Shown one piece after another: positions 42,680 through 50,708 of a stretch of DNA of 64,000 bases (positions are counted from its first letter, which is position 1; each line of letters opens with the position of its first letter). Source of the stretch: CAYSYM01 sp964435115 (GTDB lineage Bacteria > Chloroflexota > UBA6077 > CF-72); NCBI GenBank assembly GCA_964435115.1, contig CAYSYM010000002.1:1-64000 (forward strand). Reading direction: 5' to 3'. The notes beneath the pieces were generated by a model that was not told where the DNA came from, ran no database searches, and saw nothing but the letters and a program-made list of their open reading frames with translations. The position numbers and the translations under genes are program-made.

Positions 42680-42685
42680 TACAGT
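42680..42685 (+). promoter_or_regulatory. candidate -10 box TACAGT
   Basis: GGTACAGT lies 14 bases before ATG 42700 of the MacB-like permease gene, giving a leader of only about 8 nt. Confidence 0.4.
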
Positions 42686-42699
42686 GGGGCCAGCGTTCC

Positions 42700-43923
42700 A
42701 TGGCCGCGGTCCTCGCCGGCGCCCAGCCGCGGGCACGCCAGCCCGTCACGTGGGTGCTCCGCCTCCCCTACCCCGTCCGCAACGTGCTGCGGCGCTGGCG
42801 GGGGTTCGTGGGCATGATCCTCGGCGTCGGCATCGCGCTCGGCGTCACCATGACCCTCCTCGCCGTCGCCAGCGCGTCGGTCGAGTACTACTCGGCCGAC
42901 TTCAAGCGCTCGGGTGCCGACCTGTACGTCGTGACCCAGGGTGGGACACTGGTGCCGGTGCTGCCGAGCGACACGCCCGGCACGATCAAGAACGCCGCCA
43001 GTGTCCTGGCCCGGCTCCGGGCGACGCCCGGCGTGCAGAGCGCGGTGGGTGTGATGAGCTGGTCGATGGTCCGCGAGCGGGAGGGGGCAAGCCGGCGCGA
43101 CACCCCCAGGGAGCTGGTCGTGGCGGTGGGCGTGGACGGCGACCCGGCCCAGATCCCGAACGTCCTCACGCTGGACGCGGGTCGCTGGATCAGGCGGTCA
43201 GACGAGGTGGTGCTGGGCTCCAGGCTGAGCCGCGAGAAGGGGCTCGGAGTGGGCAGCACGATCCGGCTGGCCGGCCGCGACTTCGCCGTGGTGGGCGTTG
43301 GCAAGCTGCGCGGCATGGGCGCCGGGCTGAGCGCCGACGCCGTGGCGTACCTGGACTACCGCGCCTTCCGCCAGCGGGCGGACGTGGGCGACGTCATCAG
43401 CATCGTGGTCGTCGACGCGCGTCAGCCCGAGCTGGTTCGGGAGCGCCTGCCGGACGTCGGCCAGCTCGCGGCCTTCTCGCCCCAGGACCTCGTGCGGCAG
43501 TCGGAGGAGGTCAACGCGGCTGCCATGGCGATCTACTGGGTGCTGATCGGGCTGACGCTGGCGATCGCCACGCTGTTCGTGGGGAACATGCTCAACCACT
43601 CGGTGGCCGTGCGGCGCCTCGAGTTCGCGACCCTGCGCGCCATCGGCGTCCCGCGGCGGACCATCCTGCTCACGGTGACCGGCGAGGCGATCCTGATCAG
43701 CGTGGCGGCGCTGGTGGTCGGCACGGCGCTGAGCCTCCTGCTCGGCGCGCTCCTGAACGGCTACGTCGCCCCCGCGTACTCGATCGAATTCCTGTACGTC
43801 GCGGACATCGGCCTCTTCGTGGTGGTGTCGCTGCTGGCGCTCGGGCTCGGCCTGGTGGCGGGCCTCGTCCCGGCGCGGCGGGCGACCCAGGTCGACCCGG
43901 TCGAAGTCCTGCGGGAGGCGTAG
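42700..43923 (+). CDS. MacB/FtsX-type ABC permease
   Basis: This is a 407-residue permease with four TM segments. TM1 is VGMILGVGIALGVTMTLLAV, followed by a large extracytoplasmic MacB-like domain (about 60-280, with GADLYVVTQGG and DEVVLGSRLSREKGLGVGST). The FtsX core of three TMs includes VLIGLTLAIATLFVGNMLNH, then EFATLRAIGVPRRTILLTVT. It ends PARRATQVDPVEVLREA, the usual family tail. An ATPase and a fusion-protein gene follow directly. The exported substrate is unknown. Confidence 0.9.
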   Translation: MAAVLAGAQPRARQPVTWVLRLPYPVRNVLRRWRGFVGMILGVGIALGVTMTLLAVASASVEYYSADFKRSGADLYVVTQGGTLVPVLPSDTPGTIKNAASVLARLRATPGVQSAVGVMSWSMVREREGASRRDTPRELVVAVGVDGDPAQIPNVLTLDAGRWIRRSDEVVLGSRLSREKGLGVGSTIRLAGRDFAVVGVGKLRGMGAGLSADAVAYLDYRAFRQRADVGDVISIVVVDARQPELVRERLPDVGQLAAFSPQDLVRQSEEVNAAAMAIYWVLIGLTLAIATLFVGNMLNHSVAVRRLEFATLRAIGVPRRTILLTVTGEAILISVAALVVGTALSLLLGALLNGYVAPAYSIEFLYVADIGLFVVVSLLALGLGLVAGLVPARRATQVDPVEVLREA

Positions 43924-43925
43924 GC

Positions 43926-44597
43926 GTGCTGTCGCTGGATGGTGTCTGGCGGGTCTACCAGCTCGGCGAGGCGGAGGTGGTGGCCCTCGAAGACGTGCAC
44001 CTCGCGATCGGCGAGGCGGAGTTCGTGGCGGTTGTCGGCCCTTCGGGCTCGGGCAAGAGCACGCTACTACAGATCCTCGGCCTGCTGGACCGCCCGACGC
44101 GCGGCCAGGTGGTGCTGGACGGCCGGGCGCTGAGCGCGCTCTCCGACCAGGAGCGTAGCCGCCTGCGGCTGGAGACGCTGGGGTTCGTCTTCCAGCGCTT
44201 CCACCTGCTGCCCGACCTGACGGCGATCGAGAACGTCGCGCTGCCGATGGAGGCAGCCGGGGTGGACGTGGAGACGCGCTACGAGCGGGCGGCCGCGCTG
44301 CTCGAATCGGTGGGGCTCGGCCCCCGGCTGCTGTTCCGGCCGGCGCAGCTCTCCGGTGGCCAGCAGCAGCGCGTGGCGATCGCCCGGGCGCTGGCGAACC
44401 GGCCGCGGCTCATCCTGGCCGACGAGCCGACCGGCGAGCTGCACAGCGACGACAAGCGCGGGGTCGTGGACCTCTTCCGCCGCCTTCATGCGGAGGGCCG
44501 GACGATCGTGGTGGTCACGCACGACACCGAAGTGGCCGGGGTGGCCGGGCGCCGAGTGGAGATCCGTGACGGACGGGTGAAGGAGCTGGCGGCGTGA
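43926..44597 (+). CDS. ABC ATPase, MacB/LolD type
   Basis: This is a 223-residue ATPase for the preceding permease. Walker A is VGPSGSGKSTLLQILGLLDR, the Q-loop is VFQRFHLLPDLTAIENVALP, the signature LSGGQQQRVAIARALANRP, Walker B LILADEPTGELHS and the switch His VVVTHDTEVA. GTG 43926 lies 2 bases after the permease stop. It overlaps the next gene by GTGA. Confidence 0.93.
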   Translation: MLSLDGVWRVYQLGEAEVVALEDVHLAIGEAEFVAVVGPSGSGKSTLLQILGLLDRPTRGQVVLDGRALSALSDQERSRLRLETLGFVFQRFHLLPDLTAIENVALPMEAAGVDVETRYERAAALLESVGLGPRLLFRPAQLSGGQQQRVAIARALANRPRLILADEPTGELHSDDKRGVVDLFRRLHAEGRTIVVVTHDTEVAGVAGRRVEIRDGRVKELAA

Positions 44598-45295
44598 CGC
44601 GTTCGGTCCGTGCGCTGGCACCGGCCCGGCCGCCCGGCGCGGCGCGCGGCTGGTGGGGCAGGGCGGTGTACGCGTGGCGGGGCCTGGCGCTCGCCGGCGC
44701 GCTGGCGCTCGTCCTGCTCGTGGTCGGTGCCCGTCTCCTCACCACCCCCGCTGCGGCGCCCGCCAACCCCACCCCGCCGCCCGAACCGGCGCGGCTCACC
44801 GCCCGCGGCCAGGTGCAGCCGATCCGCCAGGCGCGGGTGGGCACGCTGGTGGGCGGCGTGGTCCAGAGCATCGCCGTCCAGGACGGCCAGCCGGTGCGCG
44901 ACCAGCAAGAGCTGGCGCGCGTGCGCGGGCCGGGCGGGCTGGAGGTGCTCGTCGCCCCGCTGGACGGCGTGGTGACGGGCGTGCTCGTCCACGCCGGCGA
45001 CACGGTGGTCCCGGGGACGGTGGTGGCGACGGTGGGCGACCTGCGCCAGCTCCAGGTGGAGACGACCGACGTGGACGAGTTCCTGGTGGGCCGGGTGCAG
45101 CCGGGCCAGGCGGTCAGCATGACGGTGGAGGCGCTCGACCGCCGCGAGCTGGCCGGCCGGGTGCGGACAGTGGCCCTGGAGCCACGGCCGAACCCGTCTG
45201 GCGACCCGCACTACCCGGTGGTGATCGACCTCCTCGGCGCACTCCCGCCCGAGCTACGACCCGGAATGACAGTCCGCCTGACGTTCGCGGACTAG
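44594..45295 (+). CDS. HlyD-like membrane fusion protein
   Basis: This is a 233-residue short adaptor. One N-terminal TM (LALAGALALVLLVVGARLL), then a biotinyl-lipoyl-like hammerhead (ARLTARGQVQPIRQARVGTL, VQSIAVQDGQPVRDQQELAR, VTGVLVHAGDTVVPGTVVAT) and a beta-barrel part (QLQVETTDVDEFLVGRVQPG). There is no long coiled coil, as expected for a bacterium without an outer-membrane channel. It overlaps the ATPase gene by GTGA and completes a three-gene exporter. Confidence 0.85.
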   Translation: MTRSVRALAPARPPGAARGWWGRAVYAWRGLALAGALALVLLVVGARLLTTPAAAPANPTPPPEPARLTARGQVQPIRQARVGTLVGGVVQSIAVQDGQPVRDQQELARVRGPGGLEVLVAPLDGVVTGVLVHAGDTVVPGTVVATVGDLRQLQVETTDVDEFLVGRVQPGQAVSMTVEALDRRELAGRVRTVALEPRPNPSGDPHYPVVIDLLGALPPELRPGMTVRLTFAD

Positions 45296-45307
45296 CCCGG
45301 ATTGGTG

Positions 45308-45313
45308 CACAAT
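45308..45313 (+). promoter_or_regulatory. -10 box CACAAT, leaderless arrangement
   Basis: GGTGCACAATGC ends 9 bases before ATG 45323. The same GGTGCACAATGC string precedes the GntR start on the other strand. Confidence 0.45.
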
Positions 45314-45322
45314 GCGGCAACG

Positions 45323-46426
45323 ATGACGGACGCGGCCGCTGCCGACACGCCGATGGACGAGTCGCTGGTCGACCTGCGCGCGCGGATCGACGCGCTGGAC
45401 GAGCAGATCGCCCGGCTGCTGCAGGAGCGGGCGAGCCTGTCGCTCCGCGTGGGGCGCGCGAAGGGGAACGGCGAGACGGCGCCGATCTTCGTGCCGGAGC
45501 GGGAGGCCGCGGTCCTCGCACGGGTGCGGTCCGTCCCGGGCCCGTTGGGAGCGGAGGCGATGGCCAACATCTACCGTGAGGTGCTGGCCAGCTCGCGCTC
45601 GCTCCAGCGGCAGATCTGCGTGGCGCACCTCGGCCCCGCGGCGACCTTCGGCCACCAGGCGGCGTTGCTGCGGTTCGGCGCGGCGGCGGCCTTCGAGCCG
45701 TGCGCGACGAATCCAGAGGTGTTTTCAGTCGTCGAGCGGGGGGGCGCCGACTACGGCCTGGTCCCCTTCGAGAACTCCACCGAAGGTGGCGTGGGCGAGG
45801 TGCTCGACCGGCTGGTGGACACGCCGCTCCAGGTGTGCGCCGAGGTGACGGTGCCTGTTGCCCACGCGCTGATGTCGAAGTCGACCTCACTGCGCGGCAT
45901 CATCACGGTCCTCTCGCACCCGCAGGCGGCCGCGCAGTGCCGCGGCTGGCTCGCCCAGCACCTGCCCGGCATTCCGGTAGAGGCGGCGGCGAGCACCGCC
46001 CGGGCGGCCGAGCTGGCGGCGATCAACCCGAAGATCGGCGCTATCGCGCCGCGGCTGGCGGCCGACGTGTACGGGCTCGACGTCCTGGCCGAGAACATCC
46101 AGGACCTGCCGGGCAATGTCACGCGCTTCCTGGTCCTGGCCAGGTCGCCCAGCGAGCAGCCGACAGGCCGTGACAAGACCATGGTGGTGGTGAGCATCCG
46201 CGACCGGGTGGGGGCGCTGCGCGACCTCGCCGACGCCTTCGCTTCCAGCGGCGTGAACATGTCCAGCATCCAGTCGCGGCCGTCCAAGCGGCGCACCTGG
46301 GACTACGTCTTCTTCATCGAGCTGGACGGCCACCTGGCCGAGGAGCGCGTGAAGCAGGCGCTGCGGCAGGCGGAGGAGCACACGGCCTTCCTGAAGGTCG
46401 TCGGGTCCTGGCCGGCCGCGGCGTAG
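45323..46426 (+). CDS. pheA: chorismate mutase / prephenate dehydratase
   Basis: This is a 367-residue bifunctional P-protein for phenylalanine synthesis. Residues 10-90 are an AroQ chorismate mutase (DLRARIDALDEQIARLLQER). Prephenate dehydratase spans about 95-275: HLGPAATFGHQAALLRFG, DYGLVPFENSTEGGVGEVLD and the catalytic Thr-Arg-Phe in GNVTRFLVLA. The ACT domain for Phe feedback (VVVSIRDRVGALRDLADAFA, SIQSRPSKRRTWDYVFFIEL) follows; its usual ESRP reads QSRP. ATG 45323 is favoured by a -10-like box 9 bases upstream. It is expressed apart from the exporter genes. Confidence 0.95.
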   Translation: MTDAAAADTPMDESLVDLRARIDALDEQIARLLQERASLSLRVGRAKGNGETAPIFVPEREAAVLARVRSVPGPLGAEAMANIYREVLASSRSLQRQICVAHLGPAATFGHQAALLRFGAAAAFEPCATNPEVFSVVERGGADYGLVPFENSTEGGVGEVLDRLVDTPLQVCAEVTVPVAHALMSKSTSLRGIITVLSHPQAAAQCRGWLAQHLPGIPVEAAASTARAAELAAINPKIGAIAPRLAADVYGLDVLAENIQDLPGNVTRFLVLARSPSEQPTGRDKTMVVVSIRDRVGALRDLADAFASSGVNMSSIQSRPSKRRTWDYVFFIELDGHLAEERVKQALRQAEEHTAFLKVVGSWPAAA

Positions 46427-46478
46427 GCGCTCGGCGCGTGCGAGACGACCGCTTCGCCCGCCTCCCCGAGGCCGCCCC

Positions 46479-47228
46479 ATGAGGATCGGCCATCTGCTGT
46501 CAGCCTGGGGCAAACCGAGGGGCAGCCCGCCCGCCGGGCCGCCGGCCGACTCCAGCGTCCACGCGCTCAAGGTAGGCTACCTCTCGGCGATCGACGTCTT
46601 CCGCGATCTGCCGCGGGGCGAGGTCGAGCGGCTGGCCCGGACCACGTCGATGGTCACGGTGCCCCGAGGACGGGTGATCTACCGACCCGGCCAGGACAAC
46701 GCCGCGCTCTTCCTCCTGAAGGAGGGGCGGGTGCAGATGGTGCGCGAGTCGGCCGACGGCAAGCGGCTGGTGCTGGCGACCCTCGGGCCGGAGACGTTCT
46801 TCGGCGAGATGGCGCTGGTCGGCCAGCGCCTGCCCCAGGATGCCACCGCTGAGACCGTCGAGGACGCGGTGGTGTGCGTCTTGAGTCGGCCCGACCTCGA
46901 GCGGCTGGTCCTCGAGCACCCGAGGGTCGGCCTTCGGCTCCTGGAGCTGATCAGCGCCCGGTTGCTGGAGACCGAGGCGATCGTGGAGGACTTCGCCTTC
47001 AAGTCGGCGCCCGCCCGGCTGGCAGGCGTGCTGGTTCGGCTGGCCGAGACGGCCGCGGACCGCACACTCCAGGTGAGCCACCAGGAGCTGGCGGACATGA
47101 TCGCCACGTATCGGGAGACGGCCACCCTCATCCTGAACCAGTTCCAGCGCCAGGGCCTGGTGGAGCTGGGGCGCCGCAACGTGCGGGTGCTGGACCTGGA
47201 AGGGCTGCGGACGGTCGCTGAGGGGTGA
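46479..47228 (+). CDS. Crp/Fnr-family regulator
   Basis: This is a 249-residue regulator. The cyclic-nucleotide-binding-like barrel (about 40-155) has PRGRVIYRPGQDNAALFLLK then EGRVQMV, and GPETFFGEMALVGQRLPQDA. A dimer helix follows, then a Crp HTH (VSHQELADMIATYRETATLI, LNQFQRQGLVELGRRNVRVL). The N-terminal 35 residues are Gly/Pro-rich with no Fnr-type cysteines, so a small ligand rather than an Fe-S cluster is likely. The ligand and targets are unknown. Confidence 0.9.
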   Translation: MRIGHLLSAWGKPRGSPPAGPPADSSVHALKVGYLSAIDVFRDLPRGEVERLARTTSMVTVPRGRVIYRPGQDNAALFLLKEGRVQMVRESADGKRLVLATLGPETFFGEMALVGQRLPQDATAETVEDAVVCVLSRPDLERLVLEHPRVGLRLLELISARLLETEAIVEDFAFKSAPARLAGVLVRLAETAADRTLQVSHQELADMIATYRETATLILNQFQRQGLVELGRRNVRVLDLEGLRTVAEG

Positions 47229-47377
47229 GCGGCCACCGGCGCGCCCTCGGGGGGGGGCAGGCGCCGAGCGCCCGCCTATCGGCCGCGGGAGGGGGCGCCT
47301 GCGGAGCGGGAGCGGGTGGAGCAGCGACCGCCCAGCGCGCCGGACGCTTCGAGGAGAGCCGCGCGGGCTGTCAGGCC
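47229..47377. other. convergent intergenic stretch with G9 tract
   Basis: This lies between the Crp gene (plus) and the OsmC-family gene (minus). It contains nine consecutive G at 47249-47257 and no gene. Confidence 0.45.
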
Positions 47378-47923
47378 TCAGCCATCCAGCGGGATCTCCT
47401 CGCCGTTGAGGCGGAGCAGTGGCAGGACGGGGACGGGCTGGCGCAGGCTCTGTGCGGCGTGGCAGTTGGCCTCCGCGCGCCGCACCAGCCGCAGCACATC
47501 CTCCCGCGGAGCCTCGCTCTCCAGCACCAGCGTGTAGCGCAGCTCGCGCATGGCGCTGCCTGCGGACTCGTCCAACGCGAACTTCAGCTCGTTCGGGAAG
47601 CGCGCCCGGAGGTCCATGGACGCTGACTTCAGTGGCACGCCCTCGACTGATGCGAACCGCACCAGCTGGGTGAGCAGTCAGAAGCCGACGGCGGCCACGA
47701 AGTAGGCCATCGGGTTCGGCGCCTCGTCGCCCCCGCCAGGCGGGCGCTCGTCGGAGCGGAAGCGGTGCCGCAGCACCCGCGCTTCCTTCAGGTAGTCGTG
47801 CAGCAGCTCGACCGAGGCGCGGACGGTGAACTCCGCTGGCTCGACGCCCTGGAGCAGCCGCTCCCGCTCTCGCTCCCACTCGCGCTTGTGTCGGTCGTAG
47901 TCGATCAACGGCTCGTCGCCCAT
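47378..47923 (-). CDS. OsmC-family protein with TGA at the catalytic Cys: candidate selenoprotein
   Basis: Read through one TGA (47678-47680, codon 82), this is a complete 181-residue OsmC/Ohr-fold protein. Before it is NPMAYFVAAVGF, the helix leading to the peroxidatic residue; after it LLTQLVRFASVEGVPLKSAS continues the same helix, and the resolving Cys is present in RRAEANCHAAQSL. The frame is otherwise open from ATG 47923 to TGA 47378. A hairpin with a GUU loop follows the TGA at bacterial SECIS distance. Selenocysteine at this position is the best reading; a Cys (TGC or TGT) to TGA nonsense change or a sequencing error are the alternatives. OsmC-like selenoproteins have been described from other genomes. 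It converges on the Crp-type gene. Confidence 0.75.
47647..47665 (-). promoter_or_regulatory. candidate bacterial SECIS hairpin
   Basis: On the minus strand CTGGTGCG-GTT-CGCATCAG folds with 8 pairs (one G-U) and a 3-nt loop whose first base is G. The loop G is at +21 after the TGA, within the 16-37 nt window used for bacterial SECIS elements. Confidence 0.6.
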
Positions 47924-48038
47924 GGGCGGATACTACCGCGGGGCGGCGCGCCGAGTGTCTGCCGCGCTTGACGCGCTCCGTCGCCCCGCCTATGGTCAGC
48001 GCGCACGCGCCGCGCTTCGCAGGAGTTTCCCCTGCAGC

Positions 48039-48048
48039 GGGGGGGGGG
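48039..48048 (+). repeat. G10 homopolymer
   Basis: Ten consecutive G lie 8 bases before the GTG start of the large LuxR-type regulator, where a ribosome site would be expected. Confidence 0.7.
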
Positions 48049-48055
48049 CGGCGAC

Positions 48056-50548
48056 GTGCACGGGGGAGCGAAGGAGATGCTCGCGGAGGGACGCTACAGG
48101 CTCGGAGATACGGGCCAGAGCGGGTACCTCCCCGCGGCGCCCACCGCCCTCATCGGGCGCGAGGCGCTGCTCGCGGACGTGCGGAACAGAGTCCTGGGAC
48201 AAGGCGCTCGCCAGGTCACCCTCACCGGGCCGGGCGGCGCGGGCAAGACCCGCCTGGCTCTTGCGGCCGCGACGATGCTCCAGGACGCGTTCGCCGACGG
48301 CGCGTGGTTTGTCGACCTCGCACCCGTCCGTGACCCCGGGCTGGTGCTCGGGGCCATCGCCCGGTCCCTCGGGATCCGTGAAACCGGGCGTCTCTCGCTC
48401 GAGGCAGCGGTCCACGGGTTCTTGCGGACCCGCCAGGTGCTGCTCCTGCTGGACAACTTCGAGCAGGTGCTGCCAGCCGCCGACGGGATTGGCGCCATGC
48501 TGGAGGAGTGCAGCGGCGTGACCGCGCTGGTGACCAGCCGGGCCCCGTTGCGGCTCCGCTGGGAGCAGGTAGTGCCGGTGCCGCCGCTCTCCGCGCCCGA
48601 TCTCACACGCCTTCCGCCACTGCCGGCGCTCGCGCACGTCCCCGCGGTGGCGCTCTTCATCCGTCGCGCCCAGGCGCTGCGCCCCAGCTTCCAGCTCGAG
48701 CCGAGCAACGCTCCGGCCGTCGCCGAGCTGTGCGTGCGGCTCGACGGGCTGCCCCTGGCGATCGAGCTGGCGGCGGCGCGCACGGGCGTTCTCACGCCCG
48801 GGGCCATGGTGGCGCGGCTGGAGCAACGGCTGGACCTGCTGGCGCGCGGCGCGCGCGACCTGCCCGCGCGCCAGCAGACCCTCCGGGAGGCGATCGGGTG
48901 GAGCTACGGTCTGCTTGACGGAGAGGCGCAGGCGCTGTTCCGTCGCCTGGCGGTGTTCGCGGGAAGCTGCAGTCTCGAGGCAGTGAGCCAGTTGCAGGAC
49001 CACGGCGAGCGACCCGGTGCGAACCTGCTGGATCTGCTCGGGTCCCTTGTGGAGAACCAGCTCCTCCTCCGGCAAGACGGCCCGAATGGCGTGGAGCCCC
49101 GCTTCAGCATGCTGGAGACCATCCGCGCCTACGCCCAGGAACGGCTCGAGGCGGCGGGCGAGGCCGAGGAGGCAGGCCGGCGGCACGCCGAGCTGTTTCT
49201 CGCCCTGGCCCTGCGAGCTGAACGCGCGCTGCGGGGACACGGCCAGGTGGCGTGGCTGGACCGGATCGAGCGGGACCACCACAACGAGCGGGCGGCGCTT
49301 CGCTGGGCCCTCGAGCGCGACGAGCCGCAGCTCGCGCTTCGGCTGGCCGGCGCCATGTGGCCGTTCTGGTGGATGCGCGGCTATCTCAGCGAAGGGCGGC
49401 AGTGGCTGGAAACGGCGCTCGCGCGGTCCGACGCGGGCACGACCACCGATCGGGCGAAGGCCCTGGTCGGACTGGGCTGGCTGCTGCGCGCCCTGGGGGC
49501 CTCCGCGGGAGCACGCCCGTTCCTTGAAGAGGCGCTCGCGTCGTTCCGCGCCGCCGGTGACCGGCCCGGAATCGCCCTGGCGCTCCACAGTCTGGGCGCG
49601 GTGTCCCACGACGCAGGCGACCTGGAGTCTGCCAGCGCCCTGTACCGGGAGAGCCTGGAGCTGCGTCGCCTCGACGAGGACACCTGGGGCATCGCCTACA
49701 TGCTCAACAGCCTCGGCGTGATCGCGCGCGACCGCGGGGATGCAGGCACGGCCACGGCGCTGTGTTCGGAGAGCCTGGCCCTCCGCCGCGGGATGGGCGA
49801 TACGTGGGGGATGACGCACTCGCTCCAGATCCTGGGCGAAGTGGCGCGCGACCAGGGGGATTACGGGCGGGCCGCCGCCCTGCACGAAGAGAGCATCGCG
49901 CTGGCCAGACAGCTCGGCGATAAGCGCCTGCTCGCGCACGGACTGAAGGACCTTGGCGCCGTGGCGCGCGACCAGGGGCAGGTCGCCCGCGCCACCGACC
50001 TGGCGCGCGAAGCCCTCGTGCTGTTCCGCGACCTCGCCGACCGGTGGGGCCTGGAGTTCGCGCTCCTCGACACCGCCCACCTCTGCGTGGCGCGCCGCGA
50101 TCCCGTGACGGCCCTCCGCCTGTTCGGGGCCGCGGCGGCGCTGCGTGAAGCGACCGGCATCTCGCTCCCCTCGCTTGAACGCGGTCGCTACGAACGCGGC
50201 CTTGCCGCTGCACGCGCTGCCGTGGGCCAGCAGGTAGCTGGCACGGAGGGCGCCCGTGGGGCAGCCTGGCCCCTGGAGCGCGCGGTCGAGGAAGCCATCC
50301 GGACGCTGACGCCCGCCGCCGAGCCCGAGGACGTGCGACTGGCAGAGCTGACCGCGCGCGAGCGCGAGGTCGCCCTCCTCCTCGGGCGCGGCTCCACGAA
50401 CCGACAGATCGCCGAGACGCTCGTCGTGTCCGAGCGCACGGCCGAGGCCCACGTGGCGAACGTCCTGGCCAAACTCGGGATGAGCAGGCGCGCGCAGGTC
50501 GCGGCCTTGCTGGGGGGCGAGCAGCCGCGCGCGCCGCCGGACGCGTAG
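48056..50548 (+). CDS. NB-ARC/TPR LuxR-family transcriptional regulator
   Basis: This is an 830-residue STAND-type regulator. The NTPase has Walker A LTGPGGAGKTRLALAAATML, Walker B RQVLLLLDNFEQVLPA, sensor LVTSRAPLRLRWEQ and the DGLPLAIELAAAR motif. A long helical part with TPR-like repeats follows (ALHSLGAVSHDAGDLESASA, YMLNSLGVIARDRGDAGTAT, SLQILGEVARDQGDYGRAAA, about 480-660). The C-terminal LuxR HTH is LTAREREVALLLGRGSTNRQ then IAETLVVSERTAEAHVANVL. GTG 48056 is used; ATG 48077 has AAGGAG directly adjoining, which is too close. The inducer is unknown. A TPR-bound ligand normally releases the NTPase block. Confidence 0.92.
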   Translation: MHGGAKEMLAEGRYRLGDTGQSGYLPAAPTALIGREALLADVRNRVLGQGARQVTLTGPGGAGKTRLALAAATMLQDAFADGAWFVDLAPVRDPGLVLGAIARSLGIRETGRLSLEAAVHGFLRTRQVLLLLDNFEQVLPAADGIGAMLEECSGVTALVTSRAPLRLRWEQVVPVPPLSAPDLTRLPPLPALAHVPAVALFIRRAQALRPSFQLEPSNAPAVAELCVRLDGLPLAIELAAARTGVLTPGAMVARLEQRLDLLARGARDLPARQQTLREAIGWSYGLLDGEAQALFRRLAVFAGSCSLEAVSQLQDHGERPGANLLDLLGSLVENQLLLRQDGPNGVEPRFSMLETIRAYAQERLEAAGEAEEAGRRHAELFLALALRAERALRGHGQVAWLDRIERDHHNERAALRWALERDEPQLALRLAGAMWPFWWMRGYLSEGRQWLETALARSDAGTTTDRAKALVGLGWLLRALGASAGARPFLEEALASFRAAGDRPGIALALHSLGAVSHDAGDLESASALYRESLELRRLDEDTWGIAYMLNSLGVIARDRGDAGTATALCSESLALRRGMGDTWGMTHSLQILGEVARDQGDYGRAAALHEESIALARQLGDKRLLAHGLKDLGAVARDQGQVARATDLAREALVLFRDLADRWGLEFALLDTAHLCVARRDPVTALRLFGAAAALREATGISLPSLERGRYERGLAAARAAVGQQVAGTEGARGAAWPLERAVEEAIRTLTPAAEPEDVRLAELTAREREVALLLGRGSTNRQIAETLVVSERTAEAHVANVLAKLGMSRRAQVAALLGGEQPRAPPDA

Positions 50549-50708
50549 GTGGCGCCGGCCACCTCAGGGCAGGGGGTGGTGGCGGGCGGAAATGCGTACT
50601 TCTACGCATGCCTCCCGCAGGGACGACCGCTACTCTCAGGCGTGTCGCTGATGGCGGCCTGGCACGGGAAATAGATCCAGCCGGCACGCGACGGGGGCTC
50701 GGAATCCG
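50549..50708. other. intergenic stretch with operator-like palindrome
   Basis: This lies between the LuxR-type regulator and the histidine kinase. ATGCGTA-CTTC-TACGCAT (50592-50609) is flanked by GCGGG and CCCGC, so it may act as a hairpin or as a dimer operator. Confidence 0.5.

Noticed and set aside
47678..47680. Plain pseudogene reading of the OsmC TGA
   Set aside because: Not excluded, but placed second: the TGA falls exactly on the catalytic Cys codon, both flanks are well conserved, and a SECIS-like hairpin follows at the right distance.
47996..50452. 818-codon open frame on the minus strand
   Set aside because: Fully antisense to the NB-ARC/LuxR regulator, which has clear motifs throughout.
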